DNA of 49,130 nucleotides. Origin: Kribbella antibiotica (GTDB lineage: Bacteria; Actinomycetota; Actinomycetes; Propionibacteriales; Kribbellaceae). The notes below the pieces were generated by a model, which ran no database searches, was not told where the DNA came from, and was given only the letters and a program-made list of their open reading frames with translations. The DNA is taken from assembly GCF_004349055.1 (NCBI RefSeq), contig NZ_SMKX01000055.1, positions 1 through 49,130 of the forward strand, in the 5' to 3' direction. How positions within the stretch are numbered: the first letter of the stretch is position 1; every line of letters begins with the position of its first letter. The position numbers and the translations under genes are program-made. This document shows positions 8,408 to 16,845 of this stretch, one piece after another.

Positions 8408-9145
8408 ATGATCCTGCTGGCCGGAATCGCCGCCGGTGCCCTGAACGCCGTGGGCGGCGGCGGGAGCTTCGTTGCGCTGTCCGCGTTAGTGGCTGGCGGC
8501 CTGCCGCCGGTCACCGCCAACGCGACCGCCACCGTCGCGCTGCTGCCGGGCAACGCGACCAGCGCGTGGGTGTATCGGAAGCAGGTGCACGCCTTCGAGC
8601 ATCCGTCCACGCTGCGGCTGACGCTGGCCAGCGTGCTGGGCGGGGCGATCGGTGCCGGGCTCCTGCTCTTGTTGCCGTCGGCATCCTTTGAGGCGGCCGT
8701 GCCGTGGTTGCTCGCATTCGCAACGCTGGTGCTCGCCTTCGGCAAGCGGCTGACCAAGGCAATGCGGCTCGGGCCTGCCGGACCGGTCGCGATCCTGGTG
8801 GTCCAGTTCGTGCTCTCGATCTACGGCGGCTACTTCGGCGGCGCGGTCGGGGTGATGATGCTGGCGTTCTGGTCGGCCACCACCTCGCTGGACACGGCAC
8901 GCGGGACTCCGCTGCGCGTGATCCAGGTCGGTGCCGTCTTCTTCACCGCCGCGCTGATCTTCCTGTTCGCCGCGGATGTCCTCGACCAGACCCGGCACCT
9001 GGTCGCGATGCTGTGCGGCGCGATGATCGGCGGCTACTTCGGCGCCCACCTGGTACGCCGCCTCCCAGCCGCGGTCCTGCGCGTGCTCGTCGTCGGAACG
9101 GCGGTTGCGATGACGGTCTTGTTCTTCGTGCGAGCGTTCGGATGA
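8408..9145 (+). CDS. TSUP-family membrane permease (TauE/SafE-like)
   Basis: A 245-residue membrane protein with about seven to eight hydrophobic segments. The two halves each carry the glycine-rich signature seen in the sulfite exporter TauE/SafE family: GALNAVGGGGSFVALSALV near the N-terminus and YGGYFGGAVGVMMLAFW in the middle. Family members move sulfite, organosulfonates or other small anions across the membrane; the substrate here is unknown. ATG at 8408 has GAAGAG five bases upstream; GTG at 8402 is the alternative. It is divergent from a LysR regulator, and its stop overlaps the start of the next small gene (ATGA). Confidence 0.88.
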   Translation: MILLAGIAAGALNAVGGGGSFVALSALVAGGLPPVTANATATVALLPGNATSAWVYRKQVHAFEHPSTLRLTLASVLGGAIGAGLLLLLPSASFEAAVPWLLAFATLVLAFGKRLTKAMRLGPAGPVAILVVQFVLSIYGGYFGGAVGVMMLAFWSATTSLDTARGTPLRVIQVGAVFFTAALIFLFAADVLDQTRHLVAMLCGAMIGGYFGAHLVRRLPAAVLRVLVVGTAVAMTVLFFVRAFG

Positions 9146-9402
9146 ACAGGGCCCAGCTGGCGATGGCCTACCAGGCGTGCGAGGTGTCGGAGCTCGCCCG
9201 CTCAGCCGCTGAGCTGGACGACCCGGCCGCTGCTCTTGCGCAAGCCGAGCTGGTGCTCACCGCTGCGCGGGAGCTGGTGCTGGCCGCGCATCGGCTCGCC
9301 TGCCCGACAGGCGCCGTACCGACTGATCCGTTGCAGTTGTTCGCCTATCAGCATCCTGATGAGGCCGCCGATGATCTGGCGGACTGGCTTCAGTCTGGGT
9401 GA
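9142..9402 (+). CDS. Small acidic helical protein, translationally coupled to the TSUP permease
   Basis: Eighty-six residues starting MNRAQLAMAYQACEVSELAR. It is rich in alanine, leucine and acidic residues, with no membrane segment or signal. The pattern AQAELVLTAARELVLAAHRL predicts long amphipathic helices. The ATG overlaps the permease stop (ATGA), which supports that it is a real, coupled gene. It overlaps the convergent DUF1232 gene by 13 bases. I do not recognise the family. A soluble accessory or helical bundle protein is a guess. Confidence 0.65.
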   Translation: MNRAQLAMAYQACEVSELARSAAELDDPAAALAQAELVLTAARELVLAAHRLACPTGAVPTDPLQLFAYQHPDEAADDLADWLQSG

Positions 9403-9854
9403 ACCTGCTTGCGTTCGTGGTTGATGTAGAGGCCGGCGGCAGTTGAGACGCTCGTCAGCAGCCAGACGAGGACGCCCGCGTCGTCGGTCACGCCGATGAC
9501 CGGCAGCAGATCCGGCAGGATGTCGATCGGCGAGATCAGGTAGACCAGCGCGAACACCCACAACGTCATCCGGCTCTTCGGCAACTCGCCGTACGCGCCC
9601 GACCGCGCCGCCCGAATCAGCCGCGGCAACGCCCGCGCCCGCTCGATCACATCGCCCACCGGCACCGGCTCGCCCTTGGCGATCTTCCGCGCCCGGACCT
9701 TCCGCTTCCGGATGAACCCGAACACACCGGCCGCGGCCCCGATCACCAGCAAGACCACGCCGACCGCGGCAGCAGGCAGCCCCACGACATCGCCGTCCCG
9801 GAACAACAGCGTCCCGAGCCCGATCAACGCCAGCAACCCACCGAAATACACCAT
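9390..9854 (-). CDS. DUF1232 (YkvA-like) membrane protein
   Basis: A 154-residue protein with two hydrophobic helices near the N-terminus (MVYFGGLLALIGLGTLLF and an AVGVVLLVIGAAAG stretch), a basic linker (RKRKVRARK) and a C-terminal DUF1232 core: SRMTLWVFALVYLISPIDIL followed by PDLLPVIGVTDDAGV. The SPIDILPDLIPxxGxxDD pattern defines the family, whose function is unknown. The open frame continues upstream without membrane or domain features through repeat-rich sequence, so I place the start at the ATG at 9854. GTG at 9851 has better spacing to the GGGGG upstream and is the alternative. Confidence 0.8.
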   Translation of the reverse strand: MVYFGGLLALIGLGTLLFRDGDVVGLPAAAVGVVLLVIGAAAGVFGFIRKRKVRARKIAKGEPVPVGDVIERARALPRLIRAARSGAYGELPKSRMTLWVFALVYLISPIDILPDLLPVIGVTDDAGVLVWLLTSVSTAAGLYINHERKQVHPD

Positions 9855-9922
9855 CCCCCAACTGTAGAGCGCAGACCCGAATCCACACGCCACCACAACC
9901 CCGACTCTTCCGGAACCGCCCG

Positions 9923-10133
9923 CTGCTCTTTGGGCACGAAGCTCCACCTTGGGTACCCACCAACCACTTCGACGCCGTACAGATGACTGGTGCGTACCCA
10001 AAGTCGCCCCTCGCCCCCAAAGTCGCCCCTCGCGCCCAAAGGTGGGCGCGCTGCTCTTTGGGTAGGGAGGCGATCTTTGAGCACCCACCAACCACATTTC
10101 GGCGGCCGAAATGGTTGAGGGGTGCTCAAAGAT
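9923..10133. repeat. Tandem hairpin-forming intergenic repeats
   Basis: Two related units lie head to tail. Each begins GCTGCTCTTTGGG (about 9923 and 10051) and contains ACCCACCAACCAC (from about 9955 and 10082), and each folds back on itself. Hairpin A pairs 9948-9962 with 9988-10003. Hairpin C (10073-10133) pairs ATCTTTGAGCACCC with GGGTGCTCAAAGAT and continues through AACCATTTCGG around a GGCGGCCG centre, a near-perfect stem of about 28 pairs. Between the units AAAGTCGCCCCTCG is repeated twice (from about 10000 and 10019). The stretch from 9855 to 10174 has no gene; both flanking genes are on the minus strand. Confidence 0.8.
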
Positions 10134-10174
10134 GATGTGGACTAATACGTCGTTTCAGGAGATGGTACGGCGTT

Positions 10175-11095
10175 TTAGTCGATCAAACTTTTGACGATGG
10201 TGGTCATGCGGTCGACGGGGATGGCGAAGCCGATGCCGATGCTGCCGGAGCGGGAACTGCCGAGGGTGGCGATGGCGGTGTTGACGCCGACGACCTGGCC
10301 GGCGGCGTTGACGAGGGGTCCGCCGGAGTTGCCGGGGTTGATCGCGGCGTCGGTCTGGATCGCGGACTGGCGGGTGTTGTTGTCGCCGAAGCGGGCCTGG
10401 CGGTCGACGGCGCTGACGATGCCGGCGGTGACCGTTCCTTCCAGGCCTAGTGGTGAACCGACGGCCAGGACCGGGTCGCCGACATGCAGCTGTGCGGACC
10501 GGCCGAGCGTGAGCGCGCGCAGTCCCTCGGCGTCGGCGGTCGCGACCTGGAGAACCGCGAGATCGTTGTTCGCGTCGACCCCGAGAACGTCAGCGTCGAC
10601 CTGACGGCCGTTCGACAGGACCAGGGATACATCACTCGCTCCTTCCACCACATGGGCGTTGGTGACCACGTGCCCCTGCGCGTCGATCGCGAACCCCGAC
10701 CCGGTCGCCCGGCCGGCCCGCACCGACACCACGCCCGGCAACACACTCGCCGCAGCCGCCGAAATCGACCCCTGCTGGCCGGTCGCCGCAGGAGCCTCCG
10801 CCTGCGGCAAGTCAACCGACGTACCGTCCCAACCGCCAGTGACCGCTCCTGCCACCCCACCCGCAACCAGCGACAGAGCCAACGTCCCCAGTACGACGCC
10901 TGCGCGGCGCCCGCGGGCTGGACCCGTCACCCCGGCCTGAGGTGCCGCCGCCACTGGAGAGGGGGGAGCCAGTGGCGCAGCGGAGGCCGGGGTGACGGAG
11001 AACGTGGGTGGTGGTGCGCTGGGCTGCGGTTCCACCGGCGGAGGACCAGGAACGTAGTTCGGTCCGCGGAAAGGACTACCTAGATGTGGAGACAT
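10175..11095 (-). CDS. HtrA/DegP-like trypsin-fold serine protease without PDZ domain
   Basis: A 306-residue type II membrane protein. A proline-rich cytoplasmic N-terminus (about 65 residues) is followed by one membrane helix ([20 protein letters not shown]), then an extracytoplasmic trypsin-like domain. The triad is visible: His in [10 protein letters not shown] (about residue 146), Asp in NNDLAVLQV, and Ser in GNSGGPLVN (about residue 253). The protein ends after the protease fold, so the C-terminal PDZ domain of typical HtrA is missing. Its ATG follows the VWA gene stop by 11 bases with TAGGAG between, so it is the last gene of the MoxR-DUF58-VWA operon. A role in cell-envelope quality control is inference from family and context. 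Confidence 0.9.
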   Translation of the reverse strand: MSPHLGSPFRGPNYVPGPPPVEPQPSAPPPTFSVTPASAAPLAPPSPVAAAPQAGVTGPARGRRAGVVLGTLALSLVAGGVAGAVTGGWDGTSVDLPQAEAPAATGQQGSISAAAASVLPGVVSVRAGRATGSGFAIDAQGHVVTNAHVVEGASDVSLVLSNGRQVDADVLGVDANNDLAVLQVATADAEGLRALTLGRSAQLHVGDPVLAVGSPLGLEGTVTAGIVSAVDRQARFGDNNTRQSAIQTDAAINPGNSGGPLVNAAGQVVGVNTAIATLGSSRSGSIGIGFAIPVDRMTTIVKSLID

Positions 11096-11106
11096 GAGGG
11101 CTCCTA

Positions 11107-12045
11107 CTACGGGAGGCGGGAGAACCAGAGGAGGGAGGCGATTGCGGCCAGGAGTGCGGCTGCCAGAGCGATTCCTGCCACCAGGTTGGTGATTTCGCGG
11201 GGTTCGGTGGTCCAGCCGATGGAGGACTGCAGATCGGAGTACACGTCGCGCAACTGCTCATCGGACTCGGCCTCGTAGAACGAACCCTTGGTGGTGTCGG
11301 CGAGCGTCTGCAGGGTCTCGGTGTCGGCCGGGACCGGGATCTCGCGCCCGTCGATGGTGACCGTGCCGTCCGGCGTGCCGTAGGCGATCGTCGACACCGG
11401 AACACCAGCCTGTACGGCGGCCTGTGCCGCCTCATCGACCGGGCTGCCCGACGTACTGGTTCCGTCGGAGAGCAGCACGATGCGGCTCGGCGGCGGATTG
11501 TCGGGGTCGATCGTGCGAACCGCTTGCAGGCTGGTCAGTACCGCGTCCCCGATCGCGGTCGCGTTACTCAGCCGCAGACCGTTGATCGCGTCGACCGCCG
11601 CCTGGTGGTTGGTAGTCGGGGCGGCGACCACTGTCGCCGTCCGCGAGAAGGACACCAGGCCGACGTTGAATTTCTCCGGCAGGTCCTGGACGAACTGGAC
11701 CGCGGCCTGCTTGGCGACATCGAACCGGTTCGGCGCGACATCGGTCGCGGCCATCGAGTTCGACACGTCGATCGCGACCACGACCGTGGCGCGCTCCCGC
11801 GGTACGCGGATGTCGGCCACCGGCCGGGCGATGGCGATCGTCAGCACGGTCAACGCGGCGAGGAAGGCCGCGGCCGGCGCGTGCCGGCGCCAGCCGGGCC
11901 GATTCGGGGCGACCTTCTCCAGCATCGGCAGGGTCGCGAACCGGACGGCGTACTTGCTCCGGCGGCGCTGGGCGATCAGGTAGGCCGCGACCAGGGCCAC
12001 GACCAGCACCAGTAGCCACAGCCACAGGGGTTGCTCGAATCTCAT
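11107..12045 (-). CDS. VWA-domain membrane protein (BatA-like)
   Basis: A 312-residue protein. Two N-terminal membrane helices (residues about 7-25 and 54-74) precede a von Willebrand A domain with a complete metal-ion site: DVSNS (about residue 91), a downstream threonine in SNATAIGDA, and [11 protein letters not shown] final membrane helix ([21 protein letters not shown]) ends the protein. This is the architecture of the Bat/aerotolerance VWA proteins partnered with MoxR ATPases and DUF58 proteins. It overlaps the DUF58 gene by four bases. It probably forms a chaperone-like complex at the membrane with its neighbours; the client is unknown. Confidence 0.9.
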   Translation of the reverse strand: MRFEQPLWLWLLVLVVALVAAYLIAQRRRSKYAVRFATLPMLEKVAPNRPGWRRHAPAAAFLAALTVLTIAIARPVADIRVPRERATVVVAIDVSNSMAATDVAPNRFDVAKQAAVQFVQDLPEKFNVGLVSFSRTATVVAAPTTNHQAAVDAINGLRLSNATAIGDAVLTSLQAVRTIDPDNPPPSRIVLLSDGTSTSGSPVDEAAQAAVQAGVPVSTIAYGTPDGTVTIDGREIPVPADTETLQTLADTTKGSFYEAESDEQLRDVYSDLQSSIGWTTEPREITNLVAGIALAAALLAAIASLLWFSRLP

Positions 12046-13061
12046 CGGATACCGGTCCTCGAAGTCGGGTGCCGACGGACACTGGCCCGGCGGCGGGCGG
12101 TGGCGAACGAAGCGACATCGCGCACCCAGTCGGTGTCGGTCCGCAACACCAGATGCGCTGCCCCGGCACCACGGATCGCACTCGTCGTCCGATCCCGGTG
12201 CGCGGCCATCGCTTCGGCGTACCGGCGACGCAGTTTCTTGCTGCTTGTCTGGACCTCACGGCGCCGCCCGGTCTCGGGATCGACGAGCGTCAGCAGGCCG
12301 ACCTCGGGAAGTTCGAGCTCGCGCGGATCCAGCACCTCGATCGCCAGCACCTCATGGCGCGCGGAGAGCCGACGCAATGCATTGGCCCAGCCGAGCGCTC
12401 CATCCGCGTCGCCCGAACGACCAGACGCCGCGCGGCCGATCGATCCGCCCGCAACGATCCGTGGCGCGAAGGGATCGTCGTGGAAGTCCGAGACGACCAC
12501 GCGGAGACCCGGCCTGGGGTGTTCGCGGTTCATCCGCGCGATCGCGCGGGCCAGGTCGGTCGGCGGATACTCGCCTGGTGTTGCCCTGGGCAACGACAGC
12601 AACGTGCGGAGCGAACGGCGGAGCTGGACACCTCCGCCGGCGGCCGGAAGCCGTCGTACCTCGTCACCGATCGCGACCCGGACACCGAGCCGGTTCCCCG
12701 GACCACTGGCTAGCAGGCCAAGCGCTCCGATGATCGCGATCGCCAGATCACGCTTCTCGCTCAGCGCGGTCCCGAAATCCATACTGGCGGACGCATCGAG
12801 CAGCGCCCACGTCTCCAGCTCGCGCTCGGCCAACGGCGCCCGCACATGCGGTTCGAGCGAACGAGCGGTGACGTTCCAATCCATCCGGCGTACATCGTCC
12901 TGCCCGGCTTGGTATGGCCGGGCCTCGTTCGGCTCGCTCCCGGGACCACTGAGCAGCCCGGTGATGTCACCGTGCAGAAGGCCTTCCAGCTTGCGCTTCA
13001 CGGTCAGCTCGAGCGCCCGCAACGCACGCTCGCGACCAGCCAGCAGATCGGGGCCACTCAT
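12042..13061 (-). CDS. DUF58 domain protein
   Basis: A 339-residue soluble protein. The DUF58 signature RPYQAGQDDVRRMDWNVTAR (about residues 50-69) is complete, followed by a VWA-like half with ALLDASASMDFG. DUF58 proteins are near-constant partners of MoxR AAA+ ATPases and are thought to link the ATPase to the VWA protein. The gene overlaps both neighbours by four bases (ATGA at each end), so the three products are probably made in fixed ratio. Confidence 0.92.
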   Translation of the reverse strand: MSGPDLLAGRERALRALELTVKRKLEGLLHGDITGLLSGPGSEPNEARPYQAGQDDVRRMDWNVTARSLEPHVRAPLAERELETWALLDASASMDFGTALSEKRDLAIAIIGALGLLASGPGNRLGVRVAIGDEVRRLPAAGGGVQLRRSLRTLLSLPRATPGEYPPTDLARAIARMNREHPRPGLRVVVSDFHDDPFAPRIVAGGSIGRAASGRSGDADGALGWANALRRLSARHEVLAIEVLDPRELELPEVGLLTLVDPETGRRREVQTSSKKLRRRYAEAMAAHRDRTTSAIRGAGAAHLVLRTDTDWVRDVASFATARRRASVRRHPTSRTGIR

Positions 13062-14062
13062 GCTGCGCTGTCCGCCGGTACGACGTGCGGCTGCTCGATC
13101 GAGTGCAGAATCCGAGCGATCACCGACCGCGGATCAACCCCATCCGCCAGCGCATCGAACGTGAGCACCAACCGATGCGACATCACATCGAGAGCCACGT
13201 CGTACACATCAGCCGGCAGCACATAGTCCCGACCACGCAACAACGCGAGAGCCCGACCAGCCGCCACCAAACCAAGCGTCGCCCGCGGGCTCGCCCCAAA
13301 CTCCAGTACGCCGGCCAGATCCGCCAGCCCGTATTGCTGCGGAGCCCGAGTCGCGTGCACCAACCGGACGACGTACTCGGCCACGGCGTTGTGGACGAAC
13401 ACCTCTTCCGTTGCCTGCTGCAACTGATGCACCTGCTCCGGAGTCAGTACGGCGTTCGCATGCGGGCGGCGAGCACTCATCCGCTGCAGGATCGTCAGCT
13501 CCTCGAGCGGGCTCGGGTAGTCGACGGTGATCTTGAGCAGGAACCGGTCGCGCTGTGCCTCGGGAAGCGCATAGACACCGTCGGATTCGATCGGGTTCTG
13601 CGTCGCGAGCACCAGGAACGGATCCGGCAGCGGGTAGCTCTTGCCGCCGATGCTGACCTGGCTCTCGGCCATTGCCTCCAGCAACGCCGACTGCACTTTG
13701 GCCGGCGCGCGGTTGATCTCGTCGGCGAGTACGAGGTTGGCGAAGATCGGGCCGAGCTCGGTGTCGAACGCTTCAGTGGAAGGCCGCCAGATCCGGGTCC
13801 CCATGATGTCGCCCGGAACGAGATCGGGAGTGAACTGGAGCCGGGCGAACCGGCCACCGATCACCTCTGCCAGCGTCCGGACCGCGAGTGTCTTGGCGAC
13901 TCCGGGCACACCTTCGAGCAGACAGTGGCCGCGGGCAAGCAACCCGACGAGCATCCGCTCGACCAGGTGATCCTGGCCGACAACGACCCGCTTCACCTCG
14001 AACAACGCGTGTTCGAGGGAAGCAGCCGTCACGCCAGGACGCGCGACATGGGTCTCGGTCAT
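13058..14062 (-). CDS. MoxR-family AAA+ ATPase
   Basis: A 334-residue ATPase of the AAA_3 type. Walker A is EGVPGVAKT (residues 50-58) and Walker B is VLADEINRAPAKVQSALLEAM, the conserved MoxR form. Sensor 1 is in LVLATQNPIE. The C-terminal lid domain is complete. MoxR ATPases act as maturation or remodelling chaperones, usually with VWA and DUF58 proteins, which follow here in the standard order. It overlaps the upstream small gene and the downstream DUF58 gene by four bases each. Confidence 0.95.
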   Translation of the reverse strand: MTETHVARPGVTAASLEHALFEVKRVVVGQDHLVERMLVGLLARGHCLLEGVPGVAKTLAVRTLAEVIGGRFARLQFTPDLVPGDIMGTRIWRPSTEAFDTELGPIFANLVLADEINRAPAKVQSALLEAMAESQVSIGGKSYPLPDPFLVLATQNPIESDGVYALPEAQRDRFLLKITVDYPSPLEELTILQRMSARRPHANAVLTPEQVHQLQQATEEVFVHNAVAEYVVRLVHATRAPQQYGLADLAGVLEFGASPRATLGLVAAGRALALLRGRDYVLPADVYDVALDVMSHRLVLTFDALADGVDPRSVIARILHSIEQPHVVPADSAA

Positions 14063-14292
14063 GCGTCGCGGGCCGGGTTCTGCTCAGACGGCTGCGCCTG
14101 GCTGCCCTGCTTGTCGGGGCAGTCCCGCCCGTCGCTGCCCTGCTGCGCGGTGGTCGGTGTGCCTTCCTCGACCGTCACATAGCCCTGGTCAGGCGCCGGA
14201 TCGTTCCCCGCGGCATAGGCGAAGCCGCCGACACCGAGGGTGGCCACGGCGACCGCCGTACCGAGGAGGATCCGCTTACCGGGGATGTTCAT
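14059..14292 (-). CDS. Small exported or single-pass protein heading the MoxR operon
   Basis: Seventy-seven residues from MNIPGKRILLGTAVAVATLG. A basic N-terminus and a 17-residue hydrophobic segment end in AYAAG, suggesting either signal-peptide cleavage or a single anchor. The remainder is acidic and low complexity with one cysteine (DCPDK). AAGGAG lies at good spacing before the ATG at 14292. It is the first gene of the operon and overlaps moxR by four bases. No family recognised. Its position suggests a target, sensor or accessory of the two-component system encoded on the other strand, which is inference. Confidence 0.7.
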   Translation of the reverse strand: MNIPGKRILLGTAVAVATLGVGGFAYAAGNDPAPDQGYVTVEEGTPTTAQQGSDGRDCPDKQGSQAQPSEQNPARDA

Positions 14293-14337
14293 GAAAGCTC
14301 CTTCGTCTCGAGTAGTCCCCACCTCATCAAGGACATG

Positions 14338-14376
14338 CGAAAACGACCGGAAAGTGGAACGAAAGCCGACCGAAAG
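14338..14376. promoter_or_regulatory. Paired direct repeats, candidate response-regulator operator
   Basis: CGAAAACGACCGGAAAG (14338-14354) and CGAAAGCCGACCGAAAG (14360-14376) are two related 17-mers in the same orientation, 22 bases start to start, i.e. two helical turns. They lie in the 125-base divergent space between the small exported-protein/MoxR operon and the response regulator gene. OmpR-type regulators bind as tandem dimers to such direct repeats. The likely protein is the adjacent response regulator. Confidence 0.5.
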
Positions 14377-14417
14377 AGCAGACCGGTACTCGCGGCTGGT
14401 CCGGCTACCTTGGTGGG

Positions 14418-15113
14418 GTGCGACTACTGGTGGTGGAGGATGAGGAAGGCCTGGTCAGCGCATTGCGCTCCGGACTCGGCCGGGCCGGCTATGCCGTGGA
14501 CACGGCGCTGACCGGGGCCGAGGCGGTGGAGAAGCTGGCGACGACGGCGTACGACCTGGCGATCCTGGACATCACGCTGCCCGACACCAGCGGGCTCGAC
14601 CTGTGCCGGGCGGTCCGGCGCGGCGAGATCGAGGTCGCCTCCGGGCGGGAGTTGCGGGTGCTGATGCTGACCGCGCGCGCTTCGCTCGCCGACCGCGTGC
14701 GCGGGCTGGACGAGGGCGCCGACGACTATCTGACCAAACCGTTCGCGCTGGTGGAGCTGCTGGCCCGCATCCGCGCGCTGCTGCGACGCGACGTGACGAA
14801 CGGCAGCACGCAACTGCACGTCGGGGATCTCGTCCTCGATTCGGCGAGGCACCTGGCCACGCGGAGCGGTCGCGAATTGTCGCTCACGCTGAAAGAGTTC
14901 GGCGTACTGCGGTATCTGATGTCGCGGCCCGGTCATGTCGTGTCGGCCGAGGAACTGCTCGAACATGTCTGGGACGAGAACGCGGATCCGTTCACCCAGA
15001 GCGTCCGCGTGACCGTCGGGACCTTGCGTCGCAAACTCACCCAGGACGGGGAAGAAGCTTTGCTGGAGACCGTGATCGGCCGCGGCTACCGCCTCCGGGG
15101 TGAAGAGACATGA
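14418..15113 (+). CDS. OmpR-family two-component response regulator
   Basis: A 231-residue regulator. The receiver domain has the acidic pair D8/E9, the phospho-acceptor D51 in LAILDITLPD, a conserved T in VLMLTAR, and K in DDYLTKPFA. The C-terminal winged helix is standard (LTLKEFGVLRYLMSRPGHVV, then VRVTVGTLRRKL and VIGRGYRL). It begins with GTG at 14418. Between the phospho-site and LMLTA there is a slightly longer loop (RRGEIEVASGREL). It is coupled to the kinase gene by an ATGA overlap and is divergent from the MoxR operon, which it probably controls. Confidence 0.95.
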   Translation: MRLLVVEDEEGLVSALRSGLGRAGYAVDTALTGAEAVEKLATTAYDLAILDITLPDTSGLDLCRAVRRGEIEVASGRELRVLMLTARASLADRVRGLDEGADDYLTKPFALVELLARIRALLRRDVTNGSTQLHVGDLVLDSARHLATRSGRELSLTLKEFGVLRYLMSRPGHVVSAEELLEHVWDENADPFTQSVRVTVGTLRRKLTQDGEEALLETVIGRGYRLRGEET

Positions 15114-16366
15114 AGCTCCCCGGGTGGACCCAGACGATCCGCTTCCGGCTCACGCTGACCTACTCCGCCGTGCTGATCGGGCTGTCGGCGCTGGTGCTCG
15201 GTGGGGTGTACTTCGCGCTCCAGGCCTATCTGGATCCGAAGCCGCTGAACCCGATCACGGTGAACAAGTACTACAAGGACTCCAGCGGCGAAGTCCACAT
15301 CAAGCAGGGCTACACGATCGAGGCCGCCGAGATCTCCACGATCCAGTCGGCGGTCAACTTTCAGACCCTGGAGACCCTGCGGAACTACTCGGCGGCCGGG
15401 ATCGGCGCGCTCTTCCTGGTCAGCCTCGGGACCGGCTGGTGGTTGTCGGGGCGGGCGCTCCGGCCGGTACGGCGGATCACCGCGACCGCGCAGGAGATTT
15501 CCGCGACCGACCTCTCCCGGCGGATCGCGCTGGAGGGTCCGCACGACGAGCTGCGGAATCTCGGGGACACCGTCGACGACATGCTCGAGCGGCTCGAGTC
15601 GGCCTTCGTGGCGCAACGGCAGCTCGTCGATGACGCTTCCCACGAACTGCGCAATCCGCTCGCGGTGATCCAGGCGAACGTTGACGCCGTACTGGCTCAT
15701 GACGACACCCCGCCCGAGGACCGCGCGCAGGCGACCGCGATCGTCAGCCGCGCGATCCAGCGGATGACCCGCCTCGTCGAGGACCTGCTCGCGTCGGCCC
15801 GCCGCTCGTCTCCCGCCTTCGTCGATGCCGACGTGGACCTGGCGACGATCGCGAGCGAGGCGGCTGAGGAGTACGAACTACTCACCGCCGACCGCGAACT
15901 CCACGTCGTACGTCGGCTGTCGCCCGGCCCGGTCGTCGCCGGCGACGCATCGGCCCTGCGGCGTGCGGTCGACAACCTGCTCTCGAACGCCGTCCGCCTG
16001 GCCCGCGGCGGCAGCCAACTGGTCCTCGCCGTCGGCAGTCAGAACGGCTGGGCGTGGATCGCCGTCCGCGACGAAGGCCCCGGCATCGCCGCCGACGACG
16101 CCGACCGCGTCTTCGACCGCTTCTTCCGCGCCGGCAGCACCCACCAACCGCCCGCTACGGTCCCTTCCACAGGCCAACGCCGAGCCGGCCTAGGCCTCGC
16201 CATCGTCCGCCAGATCGCCGAATCCCACGGCGGCACGGTCGCCCTCCACTCCGAACTTGGCGTCGGCAGCACCTTTATCATCTGGCTCCCGGATCGATCG
16301 CTGACCGACGACATCCGCCGTACGCCGGTCCCACCAGAAGAAGACCCGCTCGGCCCGCGGCTCTAA
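15110..16366 (+). CDS. Membrane sensor histidine kinase
   Basis: A 418-residue kinase. One membrane helix (about residues 15-37), a short extracellular segment of about 55 residues, a second helix (about 92-112), a HAMP region (ALRPVRRITATAQEISATDL), the HisKA phospho-site DDASHELRNPL (His near residue 178), and the ATPase domain with an N-box (DNLLSNAVRLA), DEGPGIAADD and GLGLAIV. The small sensor loop suggests detection of a membrane or cell-wall signal. It partners with the overlapping response regulator. Its end overlaps the convergent DUF3592 gene by four bases. Confidence 0.95.
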   Translation: MKLPGWTQTIRFRLTLTYSAVLIGLSALVLGGVYFALQAYLDPKPLNPITVNKYYKDSSGEVHIKQGYTIEAAEISTIQSAVNFQTLETLRNYSAAGIGALFLVSLGTGWWLSGRALRPVRRITATAQEISATDLSRRIALEGPHDELRNLGDTVDDMLERLESAFVAQRQLVDDASHELRNPLAVIQANVDAVLAHDDTPPEDRAQATAIVSRAIQRMTRLVEDLLASARRSSPAFVDADVDLATIASEAAEEYELLTADRELHVVRRLSPGPVVAGDASALRRAVDNLLSNAVRLARGGSQLVLAVGSQNGWAWIAVRDEGPGIAADDADRVFDRFFRAGSTHQPPATVPSTGQRRAGLGLAIVRQIAESHGGTVALHSELGVGSTFIIWLPDRSLTDDIRRTPVPPEEDPLGPRL

Positions 16367-16845
16367 TCCCGCCGCGGCCGCAGCTGAACGAATGCTCCGA
16401 TCGCGAACCCCGCCGTAGCGGCGCCGAAGAAGAGCGCGGGGAACCAGTAGCCCAGGCCCCAGTCGTTTGCCTGCATTCGCTCTGGGTCCTCGCGGTCGTA
16501 GATCACCTCGATCGACCGCCCCAGCTCCGCGTCGCCGTTGGAGGTGCGCTCCGTGACCGTTTCCCCAGCACGCGTCACGTACCGGACCTCGATCCACGGG
16601 CTACGTCCCCCAGCACGATCCACCACCGTCCCGGTCACCACCTCGCCGCGATGCCGCAGCCAGTACAGATCCTCGACCTGCACGTAGCCGATCACGCCGA
16701 ACACCACCGCCGCGACCAGGCACAGAACGCCGTTCCAGCTGAACTTCCACTGGCGCGGCTGATGAGTGCGTCGCCGGATCACCTTCTGCCTCCGCCGCTG
16801 CACGGCGACCCTCTGCTGCCGCCGCTGCCTCGAGCGCCTACTCAT
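16363..16845 (-). CDS. DUF3592 membrane protein (third of three)
   Basis: A 160-residue protein. A very basic N-terminus (RRSRQRRQQR and RRRQKVIRRR) precedes a membrane helix (VLCLVAAVVFGVIGYV), then the DUF3592 beta domain (GEVVTGTVVDR, then WIEVRYVTRAGE and IEVIYDREDPERMQ), then a second helix near the C-terminus. The domain lies between two membrane segments and is probably extracytoplasmic or cytoplasmic-facing in unknown orientation. It overlaps the preceding paralogue by eight bases. Function unknown. Confidence 0.85.
   Translation of the reverse strand: MSRRSRQRRQQRVAVQRRRQKVIRRRTHQPRQWKFSWNGVLCLVAAVVFGVIGYVQVEDLYWLRHRGEVVTGTVVDRAGGRSPWIEVRYVTRAGETVTERTSNGDAELGRSIEVIYDREDPERMQANDWGLGYWFPALFFGAATAGFAIGAFVQLRPRRD

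Noticed and set aside
9855..10097. N-terminal extension of the DUF1232 protein reaching 10097
   Set aside because: The extension is translated from the hairpin repeats and has no domain or signal content; a start at 9854 gives the normal membrane helix.
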